Positions 1-9,294 are shown, counted from the stretch's first letter. The stretch: DNA of 48,834 bases from an uncultured Clostridia bacterium (GCA_944412445.1 CALYBJ010000018.1:1-48834), one strand, 5' to 3'. The notes: generated by a model from the letters alone, not told the origin. Made by a program: numbers and translations.

Positions 1-270
1 AAAGACTGTGACGGGAAGAGTAAACGGAAACTGATGTTAAAGAGAGCCGCAGAAGCTGGAATTGCGGTACGGATTTTCCGCTGAAGAACATCCCCGAGTC
101 CCTGCCCGAAAGCATTTTGTATGCAAGTAGATTCAGGCGCGCCGGCCCGTTAACGCCGAGGGGTTTTGCTTTTTGCGAAGCCTTAGAGTGAACGGTTTTT
201 CCGTTTATTTGGGTGGTACCGCGGAAGTTTTCGCTTTCGTCCCAAGAGGGGCGAAGGCGTTTTTATTATT
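1..270 (+). promoter_or_regulatory. T-box riboswitch (tRNA-sensing leader) of the aspS-gatC / gatAB operon
   Basis: This leader RNA senses uncharged tRNA and decides whether transcription continues into the aspS-gatC operon. Visible parts are an AGTA motif of the specifier loop (19-22), the AGAGAG and GGT elements typical of the distal part of stem I (41-46 and 66-68), the 3' side of the specifier loop with GAAC followed by A (86-90), and the near-invariant T-box core GGGTGGTACCGCGG (211-224) whose TGGT bulge pairs with the tRNA acceptor end. A terminator follows. AAC (87-89) would read tRNA-Asn and the overlapping GAA (86-88) would read tRNA-Glu, the two tRNAs served by the downstream amidotransferase. 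The promoter and perhaps the first bases lie outside the window. Confidence 0.93.
232..270 (+). terminator. T-box intrinsic terminator
   Basis: A G+C-rich hairpin has arms 232-243 and 248-259 (two G-U pairs in the RNA) and is followed by a T-run from 260. Its 5' arm lies immediately after the T-box core, so formation of the antiterminator would exclude it, as in standard T-box attenuation. Confidence 0.88.
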
Positions 271-325
271 TTTTTGCGTATTTTGCATATACTATACTTA
301 TTTTACCTATTAAGGGGAGATCTTT

Positions 326-2410
326 TTGAAAAGAACAATTTACTGCGGACTTGTCCGGGAAAGCAATATCGGACAGAGAGCCGTCTGCTGCGGCTGGATG
401 CTTACAAAGCGCGACATGGGCGGCGTTATTTTCGTTGATTTAAGGGATCGCGAAGGGGTTCTTCAGGTGGTTTTCAACGCCCAGAACCTGAAGCCTGAGG
501 AATTTGCCGTTGCGGAGGGACTTAAAAATCAGTCGGTTATACTTGTAGAGGGAATGATAAGGCTCCGTGACCGGGAAACGGTAAACCCGAAAATAGCTAC
601 GGGCACCGTTGAGCTTATGGCGGATCATATTGAGCTTATTTCAACTTCCGAAACTCTGCCTTTTTCTCTTGACGACGACGAGGTTGTCCGTGAGGATCTC
701 CGTCTTAAATACAGATTCCTTGATCTCCGCCGTCAGCCTATGATAAAGAATTTAAGATTCCGTCATAAGGTTCAGAAGGTAACTCAGGATTACCTTGACA
801 ATGACGGTTTTATATGCGTGGAAACTCCCATGCTTATGAAGTCAACTCCCGAAGGCGCCAGAGATTATCTTGTCCCCTCAAGAGTTCATCCCGGAACATT
901 TTACGCGCTGCCCCAGTCTCCTCAGATTTTCAAGCAGATGCTTATGGTCGGGGGTATTGATAAATATTATCAGGTTGCAAGATGCTTCCGTGACGAGGAT
1001 TTAAGAGCCGACAGACAGCCGGAGTTTACTCAGGTTGATATGGAAATGTCCTTTGTTGACCAGGAGGATGTTCTCGTTCATCTTGAAAAGCTTTTTAAAT
1101 ATATTTTCAAAGAGACCATGGGCAGGGAAATCGACTATACCTTCCCCAGAATGACATGGACTTACTGCATGGACACCTACGGCAGCGATAAGCCGGATTT
1201 AAGATTTGATTTGCCCATTGTTGATATAAGCGACATTGCAAAGGTATGCAGTTTTTCCGTATTCAGAAAAGCCGTTGACGACGGAGGGGTTGTAAGAGCA
1301 ATTAATGTTAAGGGCGGCGCCGAATTTACAAGAACGGTTATAGAAAACCTTACCGAAAAGGCGCTGAGCTACGGTGCCAAGGGCATGGCGTGGATAATGA
1401 TAAGACCCGACGGCGAGGTTTATTCGCTTCTTAATAAATTTTTCTCAAAAGAGGATATCGACGCTATTATTAAGGCGGTAAAGGCTGAAAAGGGAGATTT
1501 TATTCTCTTCTGCGCCGACAAGCTTAAAACCGTAAGAAAAGTTTTGGGAAATTTAAGACTTGATGTTGCCGATATTCAGAATTTAAGAAAAGAAAACGAT
1601 TATCAGTTTTTAATAGTAACGGATTTCCCTCAGTTTGAGTGGAGCGAAGAGGAAAACCGCTTTATGGCTACCCATCATCCCTTTACGATGCCTTACGAAG
1701 AGGATGTAGAGTACCTTATGACCGACCCCGGCAGAGTAAGAGCTCAGGCTTATGACGTGGTTCTCAACGGCATTGAGCTGGGAAGCGGCTCCGTAAGAAT
1801 CCATAAGCCCGATGTGCAGACAAAAATGTTTGAGGCTCTGGGCTTTGACGATGAGCAAATCGAAAACCGTTTCGGATTTATGGTAAATGCCTTTAAATAC
1901 GGAACTCCTCCTCATGCGGGCTTCGCTTTCGGTCTTGACAGGCTTGTAATGCTTCTTGTGGGCGCCGATTCTCTCCGTGAGGTAATAGCTTTCCCGAAAA
2001 TCAAGGACGCTTCCTGTCCCATGACCGGCGCTCCCGACTATGTTGACAGGGAACAGCTTGAAGTATTAAAGCTGGGCGTCTTCGGAGAAGAGGAGCAGGG
2101 TACGGCAAACAGTGCCAAAAAGGCGAAGAAAGCCGAAATTGATGTTGACGGCGTTGCAAATCTTGCCAAGCTTAAGCTGACGCCTCAGGAGAAAAAGGAA
2201 ATGAAATCCGAGTTGGGCGCCATTATAGATTTTGCCGACAGGTTAGCCGGAATAAATACCGACGGAGTGCCCGTAACGGCTCATATTGTGCCTATAAATA
2301 ACGTATTCAGAGAAGACGAGGTTACAAACAGCGAGGACAGGGATAACCTTCTTTCAAACGCTCCTACAAAGGAAGACGGTTATATGACTGTTCCCAAAAC
2401 CTTTGAATGA
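326..2410 (+). CDS. aspS-gatC: Aspartyl-tRNA synthetase fused to amidotransferase subunit GatC
   Basis: This 694-residue protein joins two enzymes of Asp/Asn decoding. Residues 1-~590 are a bacterial-type class II AspRS: an OB-fold anticodon domain (GWMLTKRDMGG, 23-33), motif 2 (FRDEDLRADRQPEFTQ, from 221), a GAD-type insertion and motif 3 (GFAFGLDRLVML, near 530). After a Lys/Ala linker (~586-602) comes a whole GatC of about 92 residues, with VANLAKLKL near its start and NAPTKEDGYMTVP at its end. GatC normally holds GatA and GatB together; gatA and gatB follow directly, so the operon encodes a physically linked charging and amidation complex. The position that separates non-discriminating (His) from discriminating (Leu) bacterial AspRS carries Met31. 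Translation starts at TTG (326), chosen because AAGGGGAG lies 6 bases upstream. The reading frame runs through the junction without a stop or frameshift. Confidence 0.95.
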   Translation: MKRTIYCGLVRESNIGQRAVCCGWMLTKRDMGGVIFVDLRDREGVLQVVFNAQNLKPEEFAVAEGLKNQSVILVEGMIRLRDRETVNPKIATGTVELMADHIELISTSETLPFSLDDDEVVREDLRLKYRFLDLRRQPMIKNLRFRHKVQKVTQDYLDNDGFICVETPMLMKSTPEGARDYLVPSRVHPGTFYALPQSPQIFKQMLMVGGIDKYYQVARCFRDEDLRADRQPEFTQVDMEMSFVDQEDVLVHLEKLFKYIFKETMGREIDYTFPRMTWTYCMDTYGSDKPDLRFDLPIVDISDIAKVCSFSVFRKAVDDGGVVRAINVKGGAEFTRTVIENLTEKALSYGAKGMAWIMIRPDGEVYSLLNKFFSKEDIDAIIKAVKAEKGDFILFCADKLKTVRKVLGNLRLDVADIQNLRKENDYQFLIVTDFPQFEWSEEENRFMATHHPFTMPYEEDVEYLMTDPGRVRAQAYDVVLNGIELGSGSVRIHKPDVQTKMFEALGFDDEQIENRFGFMVNAFKYGTPPHAGFAFGLDRLVMLLVGADSLREVIAFPKIKDASCPMTGAPDYVDREQLEVLKLGVFGEEEQGTANSAKKAKKAEIDVDGVANLAKLKLTPQEKKEMKSELGAIIDFADRLAGINTDGVPVTAHIVPINNVFREDEVTNSEDRDNLLSNAPTKEDGYMTVPKTFE

Positions 2411-2452
2411 TGATTTATTTCAAAACTTAATTTCTCTGAAAGGAATGATAAT

Positions 2453-3886
2453 ATGAATATTACTGAATTAACCGTAAAGGAGCTTCAGGAGAAGCTCAGA
2501 AACAGGGAAGTGTCTTCAGTTGAAGCCGCCAAGGCTTATTTTGATAAAATAGAAAAAACAGACGGTGAAATAAACGCGTATATCCGTCTTACACAGGATG
2601 TTGCAATGAAGCAGGCGGAGGAAGCCGACGAAGCCTTAAAAAACGGCGACGCAAAGCCTCTTACGGGTATTCCCTACGGCATGAAGGACAATATTTGCAC
2701 CAAGGGTAGCATAACCTCTTGTGCGTCGAAAATGCTTTATAATTTCAATCCTCCCTACGACGCCTTTGTAACAAAAAAAATGCTGGGTCAGAATGCCGTT
2801 ATGCTGGGCAAAATGAACATGGACGAATTCGCCATGGGCTCAACCACTGAAAATTCCGCTTTTAAGGTTACCAAAAATCCCAGAAATACTGCCTGCGTTC
2901 CCGGAGGATCTTCCGGAGGCTCAGCCGCAGCTGTTGCGGCAAACGAAGCCGCATTTACTTTAGGCTCGGATACAGGCGGCTCTATCCGCCAGCCTGCGGC
3001 GTTCTGCGGAGTTGTAGGACTTAAGCCCACTTACGGCACAGTTTCCAGAAACGGACTTGTAGCCTTCGCTTCGTCTCTTGACCAGATAGGCCCTCTTACC
3101 AAAACAGTTGAGGACGCGGCGATAGTTTTAAACGCAATAGCAGGCCATGATCCTTTTGACTCCACATCGGTAAACATGAAATACGATGATTTTACATTGG
3201 GCATAAACGACGGCGTAAAGGGCATGACGGCGGCTCTCCCCAAGGAGTATTTCGGAGAGGGAATAAATCCCGAAGTAAAGGAAGCTGTGTTAAACGCCGC
3301 GAAAGCCTTTGAAAAAATGGGAGTGAATATAGAAGAGGTTTCAATTCCGGCAATGGAATACGCCCTTCCCGCATATTACGTAATATCTTCCTCCGAGGCT
3401 TCATCAAATCTCGCCAGATTCGACGGCGTCCGCTACGGCTACCGCGCCGACGACTACGAGGAAATGGACGACCTTTATAAAAACACAAGAAGTCAGGGCT
3501 TCGGCAAAGAGGTTAAACGCCGTATAATGCTGGGTTCCTTCGCTCTTTCCTCAGGATATTACGACGCTTACTATAAAAAGGCTCTTCAGGTAAGAACTCT
3601 TATAATAAACGATTTCAATAAGATTTTTAAGAATCACGACTTTATAATTTCTCCGGTAGCTCCTACGGTTGCATATAAAATCGGAGAGAAAACGGCTGAT
3701 CCCGTTGAAATGTATTTAGGCGATATTTATACCGTTCCCGTAAATATAGCGGGACTGCCGGCGATTTCAATGGAGTGCGGCAAAGACAGGGGCAATATGC
3801 CCGTAGGAATGCAGCTTATAGGAAAAGCCTTCGACGAAAAGACGATAATAAAAGCGGGCTGCGCTTTTGAAAACTATGTAAAGTAA
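2453..3886 (+). CDS. gatA: Asp-tRNA(Asn)/Glu-tRNA(Gln) amidotransferase subunit A
   Basis: This is the glutaminase/amidase-signature subunit of GatCAB. It releases ammonia from glutamine, which is channelled to GatB. The 477-residue protein has the usual length and the complete Ser-cisSer-Lys triad: Lys78 in GMKDN, Ser153 in the GGSSGGS loop (151-157) and nucleophile Ser177 in GSDTGGS (171-177). Start ATG 2453 follows AAAGGA. It sits 42 bases after the AspS-GatC fusion and 13 bases before gatB, so the three genes form one operon under the T-box. Confidence 0.97.
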   Translation: MNITELTVKELQEKLRNREVSSVEAAKAYFDKIEKTDGEINAYIRLTQDVAMKQAEEADEALKNGDAKPLTGIPYGMKDNICTKGSITSCASKMLYNFNPPYDAFVTKKMLGQNAVMLGKMNMDEFAMGSTTENSAFKVTKNPRNTACVPGGSSGGSAAAVAANEAAFTLGSDTGGSIRQPAAFCGVVGLKPTYGTVSRNGLVAFASSLDQIGPLTKTVEDAAIVLNAIAGHDPFDSTSVNMKYDDFTLGINDGVKGMTAALPKEYFGEGINPEVKEAVLNAAKAFEKMGVNIEEVSIPAMEYALPAYYVISSSEASSNLARFDGVRYGYRADDYEEMDDLYKNTRSQGFGKEVKRRIMLGSFALSSGYYDAYYKKALQVRTLIINDFNKIFKNHDFIISPVAPTVAYKIGEKTADPVEMYLGDIYTVPVNIAGLPAISMECGKDRGNMPVGMQLIGKAFDEKTIIKAGCAFENYVK

Positions 3887-3899
3887 GGAGTGAATTAAA

Positions 3900-5336
3900 A
3901 TGAATATGATAAAAGATTATGAAATGGTCATAGGACTTGAGGTTCACTGCGAGCTGGGCACGAAAACAAAGATTTTCTGCGGCTGTCCCACCACCTTCGG
4001 CGCCGAGCCCAATACTCAGTGCTGTCCCGTATGTATGGGTATGCCGGGAACTCTTCCGGTGCTCAACAAAAAGGTTGTGGAGTATGCCATAAAGGCGGGA
4101 ATGGCTACAAACTGCACCATCGCCAAATATTCAAAGCAGGACAGAAAAAACTATTTTTATCCCGATTTGCCCAAGGCGTATCAGATTTCACAGTATGATT
4201 TGCCCCTGTGTGAGCACGGCTGGCTTGAAATCGAGGGCGAAAACGGCACAAAGAAAATCGGCATAACGAGAATACACATTGAGGAGGACGCAGGAAAGCT
4301 TGTTCATGTTCCCGACAAGGGCACAATGGTGGACTGCAACCGCTGCGGCGTTCCTCTTATAGAGATTGTCTCGGAGCCTGATATAAGAAGCGCCGAGGAA
4401 GCTGTTGCGTATTTTAAAAAGCTCAGGGCAATAATTCTTTATACGGGAATTTCCGACTGCAAAATGCAGGAAGGCTCCATGAGATGTGACGTAAACCTTT
4501 CGGTCAGAAAGAAAGGCAGCGACAAATTCGGCACAAGAACGGAAATGAAAAACCTTAACTCCTTTACTTTTATACAGAAAGCCATTGAATACGAGTATAA
4601 AAGACAGGTTGAGGAAATAGAAAAAGGCGGAACGATAATTCAGGAGACAAGACGCTACGACCAGGCAAGCGGAAAAACCTACTCCATGCGTAAAAAAGAG
4701 GACGCCAACGACTATCGCTATTTCCCCGACCCGGACCTTGCTCCCATAGTAATGCCCGAGGAAAAGTTAAAGGAGCTCAGAGACTCAATTCCTCAGCTTC
4801 CCGACGAGAGAAAGAAGCTTTACACGGAAAAATACGGACTTACCTCCTATGACGCCGAGCTTATAACAAACGATATGACAATGGCTGATTACTTCGAGGA
4901 GGCGGCTTCAAAAACCTCCAATCAGAAGCTTCTTGCGAATATTATCATATCCGAGCTTATGAAGCTTTACGATTCCGATGAGGGAATAATAAATATAGCT
5001 CCGGAGCATCTTGCCCAGATTGCCGAAATGCAGGGCACGGGAGAAATCAACAGCTCCGTGGCGAAAAAGGTTATAAAGGCTTTGTGGGAAGAGGACTGCG
5101 ACGCTTCGGAATATGTTAAAAGCAACAACCTCGGTCAGATTAACGACGAAAAACTTCTGACTGAGTATATAAACGAGGCTATTGCCAAAAATCAGAAGTC
5201 CGTTGAGGACTACAAAAAAGGCAAAACCGCCGCCGCAAAAGCTATTATGGGACAGGTGATGTCAAAAACTCAGGGCAGAGGAAATCCCATACTTATAGAT
5301 AAGCTTCTTACGGAAGCTCTTCAGAAGCTGTTATGA
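3900..5336 (+). CDS. gatB: Asp-tRNA(Asn)/Glu-tRNA(Gln) amidotransferase subunit B
   Basis: GatB binds the mischarged tRNA, activates the side-chain carboxylate with ATP and transfers ammonia to give Asn-tRNA or Gln-tRNA. The 478-residue protein shows the N-terminal VIGLEVHCEL motif, a Cys-rich zinc site (FCGC at about 26-29 and CCPVCMG at about 42-48), the YRYFPDPDL motif near 267-275, and an alpha-helical YqeY-like tail that contacts tRNA. Start ATG 3900 is preceded by GGAG; an in-frame ATG two codons later is an alternative. The stop codon overlaps the start of the next gene (ATGA), which suggests translational coupling. Confidence 0.97.
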   Translation: MNMIKDYEMVIGLEVHCELGTKTKIFCGCPTTFGAEPNTQCCPVCMGMPGTLPVLNKKVVEYAIKAGMATNCTIAKYSKQDRKNYFYPDLPKAYQISQYDLPLCEHGWLEIEGENGTKKIGITRIHIEEDAGKLVHVPDKGTMVDCNRCGVPLIEIVSEPDIRSAEEAVAYFKKLRAIILYTGISDCKMQEGSMRCDVNLSVRKKGSDKFGTRTEMKNLNSFTFIQKAIEYEYKRQVEEIEKGGTIIQETRRYDQASGKTYSMRKKEDANDYRYFPDPDLAPIVMPEEKLKELRDSIPQLPDERKKLYTEKYGLTSYDAELITNDMTMADYFEEAASKTSNQKLLANIIISELMKLYDSDEGIINIAPEHLAQIAEMQGTGEINSSVAKKVIKALWEEDCDASEYVKSNNLGQINDEKLLTEYINEAIAKNQKSVEDYKKGKTAAAKAIMGQVMSKTQGRGNPILIDKLLTEALQKLL

Positions 5337-6841
5337 TGAGCAGACAGGGAATAAAAAGATTTTTAATATTAACCGCCGCGCTGTTGTGGGTACTGATTCT
5401 GCCCGCAGCAGCTTTTGCCGCGTCTCAGACTCCCGGATATACGGTGGATTCCGTTGCGTATACGGCGGATCTTCAGAAGGACGGCAGCGCTCTTGTAACC
5501 GAAAGCTGGACTGTAAGCTTTTCAAATGCTTCCCAGGGCTTTAAAAGAGAAATTCAGGTGTCCGAGGATAACTTTGAAGCTTTTTCGGGCATCAGCGATT
5601 TAAGCGTCTCCGCTGACGGGATAAAATGTGAAGCGGCTGCCGGAGAATCCGCAGAAAAGGGAACATACAGCTTCAGCAAAAGCGGAAATGTTTACAGCAT
5701 TATCTGGAATTATCCCGTAAACGCTTCTTCTCATGTTTTTTCGGTGCGGTATGTAATGACGGGAGCGGTTAAGCTTTATAACGGAAGGGCTTATTTTTAC
5801 GGCAGCGTGGTTAATAAAAGCGATAATGTTCTCTGCAAGGATGTAACACTTAAAATTAACGCTCCCGAAAATTGCTTTCCCGAGGATTTTGAGATTTTAG
5901 CCTCCGGTTCTCTGGCAGGAGAAAAAGCTCAGGGAGCCATAACCTTTAAAAGTCAGAATTCCATAGGTGAAATCAAGGTGGGAATTTCCGTTCCGGGAAA
6001 CCTTTTCGATGAAAGCGGACTTACCGTAATAGTTGACGATTACGGAGCTGTAAAGGCTGTTTCGGGAACGGGAGGAGCGCTTATTGCGGCTGTAATTGTT
6101 CTTTGCACTGTTTACGGCGTTCACTATAAAAGCATTTTTATAAAAAGATGGGAAAGAAAATGCAGAAAAACCGCTTATAAGGAATCCTCATATAAATCCC
6201 AGGCGGCAGTATTAAATGAAAAAGGCCCGGGAGAAATACTGAAAAGCGTTCTGAAAAAGCCGGAGAGCGAAGCCGACTATTTTATACTGACGGCGCTGGA
6301 TCTTGTAAAAAGGGGATATATAACCGCAGACTCAAAGGGCTTTTACGGCTCCTATAATTCGGAGACGGACGAAGTAAAAAGACCCTTGGGAAAAGCCGAA
6401 AGACAGACCATAAAATTTTTCAGAAGCGGAGAGTTTGAAAAAATTTTTGAAGAGCCGCTGAACTTTTATTTCTTTATAAAAAAATTCAATAAAAGCATAA
6501 AATTCCCCGGTGTTTTTGATGAAATAAAAAAGAGCAAAAGAGCTTTAATTAAAAAATCCTTTGAAATAAAGCTTTCGGCGAAAAGATTTGAATATATTGC
6601 GCCCGGTGAAATTTCCGACGATTTCTTTACGGGCAGCAGGTATAATTCCTACGATCTTTTAATATCTGTTATAAACGAAAGCAGAATTAAAAGCAAAGGG
6701 GAAGCTTTGCCGGAAAGCGAAAAGGAATATAAATGCGATTTGTTTATGTTCAGAAGGGTATATGAAAAGGGAAGAAAAGCTTACATAAAAAGCAAGGAAG
6801 AAAAATCCATATCAAAGGGCAAAAGGGAGAATGACGAATGA
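5333..6841 (+). CDS. DUF2207-family membrane protein
   Basis: This 502-residue protein has a signal peptide (1-~29, ending AAAFAAS), an extracellular beta-rich region of about 210 residues (DUF2207 type: a YxVDSVxYxADLQKDGSALVTE-like opening), one membrane helix near 246-265 and a Lys-rich cytoplasmic part that includes a winged-helix-like stretch (DYFILTALDLVKRGYI). The family is widespread in Firmicutes and its function is unknown. The start overlaps the gatB stop (ATGA at 5333-5336) and the end overlaps the next start (ATGA at 6838-6841), so it is probably translated from the amidotransferase transcript. No strong ribosome binding site is visible, which fits coupling. ATG 5336 is not in this frame. 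Confidence 0.8.
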   Translation: MMSRQGIKRFLILTAALLWVLILPAAAFAASQTPGYTVDSVAYTADLQKDGSALVTESWTVSFSNASQGFKREIQVSEDNFEAFSGISDLSVSADGIKCEAAAGESAEKGTYSFSKSGNVYSIIWNYPVNASSHVFSVRYVMTGAVKLYNGRAYFYGSVVNKSDNVLCKDVTLKINAPENCFPEDFEILASGSLAGEKAQGAITFKSQNSIGEIKVGISVPGNLFDESGLTVIVDDYGAVKAVSGTGGALIAAVIVLCTVYGVHYKSIFIKRWERKCRKTAYKESSYKSQAAVLNEKGPGEILKSVLKKPESEADYFILTALDLVKRGYITADSKGFYGSYNSETDEVKRPLGKAERQTIKFFRSGEFEKIFEEPLNFYFFIKKFNKSIKFPGVFDEIKKSKRALIKKSFEIKLSAKRFEYIAPGEISDDFFTGSRYNSYDLLISVINESRIKSKGEALPESEKEYKCDLFMFRRVYEKGRKAYIKSKEEKSISKGKRENDE

Positions 6842-8010
6842 TAACAATTCTCAGCAAAATATTTATTAAAAATCAGAATGAAATGTCCAAAAGCAGCCTC
6901 AGACAGGCTTACGGAAGCCTTTGCAGCATTTTCGGAATATGCCTTAACATACTGCTGTTTTTAGGCAAATATTTTGCCGGAACGGTAAGCGGCTCCATTG
7001 CCATTACCGCAGACGCCTTCAACAACCTTTCCGACGCAGGTTCTTCCGTAATTACTCTTGCCGGCCTGAAGCTTGCCGATAAAAAACCCGATCCCGGTCA
7101 TCCCTTCGGACACGGCAGACTTGAATATCTTTCCGGTCTTGCTGTATCGGTTATTATAATAGTTGTAGGCGTTGAGCTTTTTAAATCCTCCGTTGATAAA
7201 ATCATAAATCCTCAGGATGTTGACAGAAGCATAGCTGCCATTATAATTCTTGTGGCGTCAATACTTGTAAAAGGGTATATGTTTTTCTACAACAGAAGAA
7301 TAGGCGCTAAAATTGATTCTGCCGGAATGAGAGCCACCGCCATAGACAGCATAGGAGACTGCGTTGCCACCTTGGTTGTGCTTGCCTCCGCAATAATGTC
7401 CTTCTTTACCGATATACATATCGACGGATACTGCGGAATATTGGTTGCCGTGTTTATTATTTACGCCGGCTTTAAATCGGCAAAGGAAACTATAAGCCCT
7501 CTTCTGGGAATGCCGCCCGAAAAGGAATTTGTGGAGCAGATTGAGCAGACAGTCATGTCCTTTGACAAAATCAAGGGCATACATGATTTAATCGTTCACG
7601 ACTACGGTCCGGGCAGAGTTATGGTGTCGCTTCATGCGGAGGTTGACGGCAAAGAGGATATTTACGAGCTTCACGATATTATCGACAACGCCGAAAAGCG
7701 CCTTGAAAATGAGCTGGGATGTCTTGCGCTAATACACATGGACCCCATAGAAGCCGACAACGAAACAACAAACAAAATGAAGGAAGAGGTTCTTGCGGCA
7801 GTACAGGAAATAAACAGCGAAATTACTATCCATGATTTCAGAATGGTACCGGGCAAAAGCCATACGAATTTGATTTTCGATATCGTTGTTCCCTATTCCG
7901 TTAAGGAAAGCGACAGCGCCGTCAAGGAAATGGTATCGGATAAAATATCGGAAAAGTTTGAAAACTGCTTTGCGGTTATAAATGTTGACAGACCTTTTGT
8001 TTCTGTTTAA
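6838..8010 (+). CDS. Cation diffusion facilitator (Zn2+/Mn2+/Fe2+ efflux) transporter
   Basis: This proton-coupled divalent metal exporter of the inner membrane has 390 residues. It shows the family signatures DAFNNLSDAGSS (metal site in helix 2), KPDPGHPFGHGRLEYLSG (cytoplasmic loop) and DSIGDC (metal site in helix 5), with about six hydrophobic helices. It is longer than the ~300-residue family norm because two ferredoxin-like cytoplasmic domains appear in tandem: one from about 230 (IHDLIVHDYGPGRVMVSLH) and a second near 335 (ITIHDFRMVPGKSHTNLIF). The metal specificity cannot be read from the sequence. It overlaps the preceding gene by ATGA and has GGAG in the upstream coding end. Confidence 0.9.
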   Translation: MITILSKIFIKNQNEMSKSSLRQAYGSLCSIFGICLNILLFLGKYFAGTVSGSIAITADAFNNLSDAGSSVITLAGLKLADKKPDPGHPFGHGRLEYLSGLAVSVIIIVVGVELFKSSVDKIINPQDVDRSIAAIIILVASILVKGYMFFYNRRIGAKIDSAGMRATAIDSIGDCVATLVVLASAIMSFFTDIHIDGYCGILVAVFIIYAGFKSAKETISPLLGMPPEKEFVEQIEQTVMSFDKIKGIHDLIVHDYGPGRVMVSLHAEVDGKEDIYELHDIIDNAEKRLENELGCLALIHMDPIEADNETTNKMKEEVLAAVQEINSEITIHDFRMVPGKSHTNLIFDIVVPYSVKESDSAVKEMVSDKISEKFENCFAVINVDRPFVSV

Positions 8011-8037
8011 TATGCAGAATCTTACGGCAAAAATCTG

Positions 8038-8066
8038 TTGACTTTTAGGCTTTAATATAGTAATTT
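8038..8066 (+). promoter_or_regulatory. Sigma-A promoter of the cohesin-like protein gene
   Basis: TTGACT (8038-8043) and TAATTT (8061-8066) are separated by 17 bp. A transcript would start near 8073, shortly before GGAGG (8084-8088) and the ATG at 8097. Confidence 0.55.
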
Positions 8067-8096
8067 ATAAATATCATTAATACGGAGGAATGTAAA

Positions 8097-8924
8097 ATGA
8101 AAAAGAAAATTTCCGTTATTATTCTCTCTTTGGTTATTCTTGTATGCTGTACCGTTACCGCTTTCGCAGCTGTGCCCGAAATCGTTTATGAATCTTCATA
8201 CAGCGCCGATACAGGACTTGTATCGGTTAAGGTATATATCAAAAACGCCGTCGGCACTCAGTCCGGCGACTTTAATGTTGTTTTTGATAAAGAGATGTTC
8301 CGGTATGAAAGCGCCGAAAAGGCTGACGGTAAAGCAATGATTGAATGCGGATTGTCAGTTTATAAGGATAATGTGTGCACCGCGTCGTTTCTGTTTGCCG
8401 ATTCATGCACAAAAAGCGATGTTGATTCCGAGGGAAATCTTCAGATTGCAGTATTTACCTTTAAGCCTGTTGCCGAAAACTATGATATAAACGACTTTTA
8501 TCTTAACGCGGGTTCTTTTGAATACAATGACATGATGATACAGGAGCAGATAAATTCTCAGGGCAATGAGGAACACGCTTCCGATATAATACAGATTGTT
8601 GTGCCTACTGCCGCCAATAATAACAACAACAATGATGGTAATAATGACAATGATCAGCAGAATCAGTCCTCTTCCTCGCAGTCTTCCTCAAGCTCCGGAA
8701 GCAAATGGTATATCTATGTTATTTTCGGAGTTATCGCCGTGGCGGCTATTGCCGGAATTGCATTTGTAGCAGTTAAAAACAGCCACAATGAAACCCCTCA
8801 GGAGAACGGTTCCGAAGCCGGGGAAGAAACAGCTCAGGCTGAAGAGCAAAAGGACGATGATACGCAAATAAAGTCTTCCCAAGAGGCAGACGCCCCTGAG
8901 GAAAATCAGGAAAATAAGGATTAA
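8097..8924 (+). CDS. Membrane-anchored cohesin-like domain protein
   Basis: This 275-residue secreted protein has a signal peptide (1-~24, ending TAFAA), a cohesin/Ig-like beta domain (about 27-150: alternating beta strands, FNVVFDKEMF, and LQIAVFTFKPV near its end), an Asn/Gln/Ser-rich linker (about 174-202), one membrane helix (about 203-227) and an acidic cytoplasmic tail. Cohesin domains bind dockerin modules in cellulosomes, but similar folds occur in other surface proteins and no dockerin is present in this window, so binding is only a possibility. Start ATG 8097 has a strong GGAGGAA site. Two further anchored surface proteins follow. Confidence 0.72.
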   Translation: MKKKISVIILSLVILVCCTVTAFAAVPEIVYESSYSADTGLVSVKVYIKNAVGTQSGDFNVVFDKEMFRYESAEKADGKAMIECGLSVYKDNVCTASFLFADSCTKSDVDSEGNLQIAVFTFKPVAENYDINDFYLNAGSFEYNDMMIQEQINSQGNEEHASDIIQIVVPTAANNNNNNDGNNDNDQQNQSSSSQSSSSSGSKWYIYVIFGVIAVAAIAGIAFVAVKNSHNETPQENGSEAGEETAQAEEQKDDDTQIKSSQEADAPEENQENKD

Positions 8925-8930
8925 TATTTT

Positions 8931-8958
8931 GGGACGCCTGACAGGCGTCCTGATTTGG
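8931..8958 (+). terminator. Possible terminator after the cohesin-like gene
   Basis: A hairpin of GGACGCCT with AGGCGTCC (8932-8950) stands 7 bases after the stop codon. Only short T-runs follow (TGATTTGGC), so termination may be weak. Confidence 0.4.
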
Positions 8959-9190
8959 CTTAACAGGCAGATTTAATTATTATAAGAATATTACAAAAAT
9001 ACTTTGCTGCTTTTGTAATTGTTAAAATTTTTTTAAAAGAATATTAAAAAAATCGTCAAATTAATTCTTTAAAAGAAAAATATTTGCGAATCTATATAGT
9101 ATAATAAAAGTTGCTAAAATTTTATAAAAAATTTACCATGATGTTTTTATTAATATAAAATTTATTAACTGTCAGCTGTTTTAAGGTTTG

Positions 9191-9219
9191 TTCAAGCAAA
9201 AGCCGCAATTATATATAAT
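9191..9219 (+). promoter_or_regulatory. Candidate promoter upstream of Thr-rich surface protein 1
   Basis: TTCAAG (9191-9196) and TATAAT (9214-9219) are spaced by 17 bp in a very A+T-rich 370-bp intergenic region (8925-9294). Apart from the 8931 hairpin, nothing else is recognisable in that gap. Confidence 0.4.
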
Positions 9220-9294
9220 AGGTTAACTGTGTTTGAAAACCTTGATGCTTTTTGCTGTTATGTCAGTTGACCGCATTTTGGAAGAGTGAGTAAT

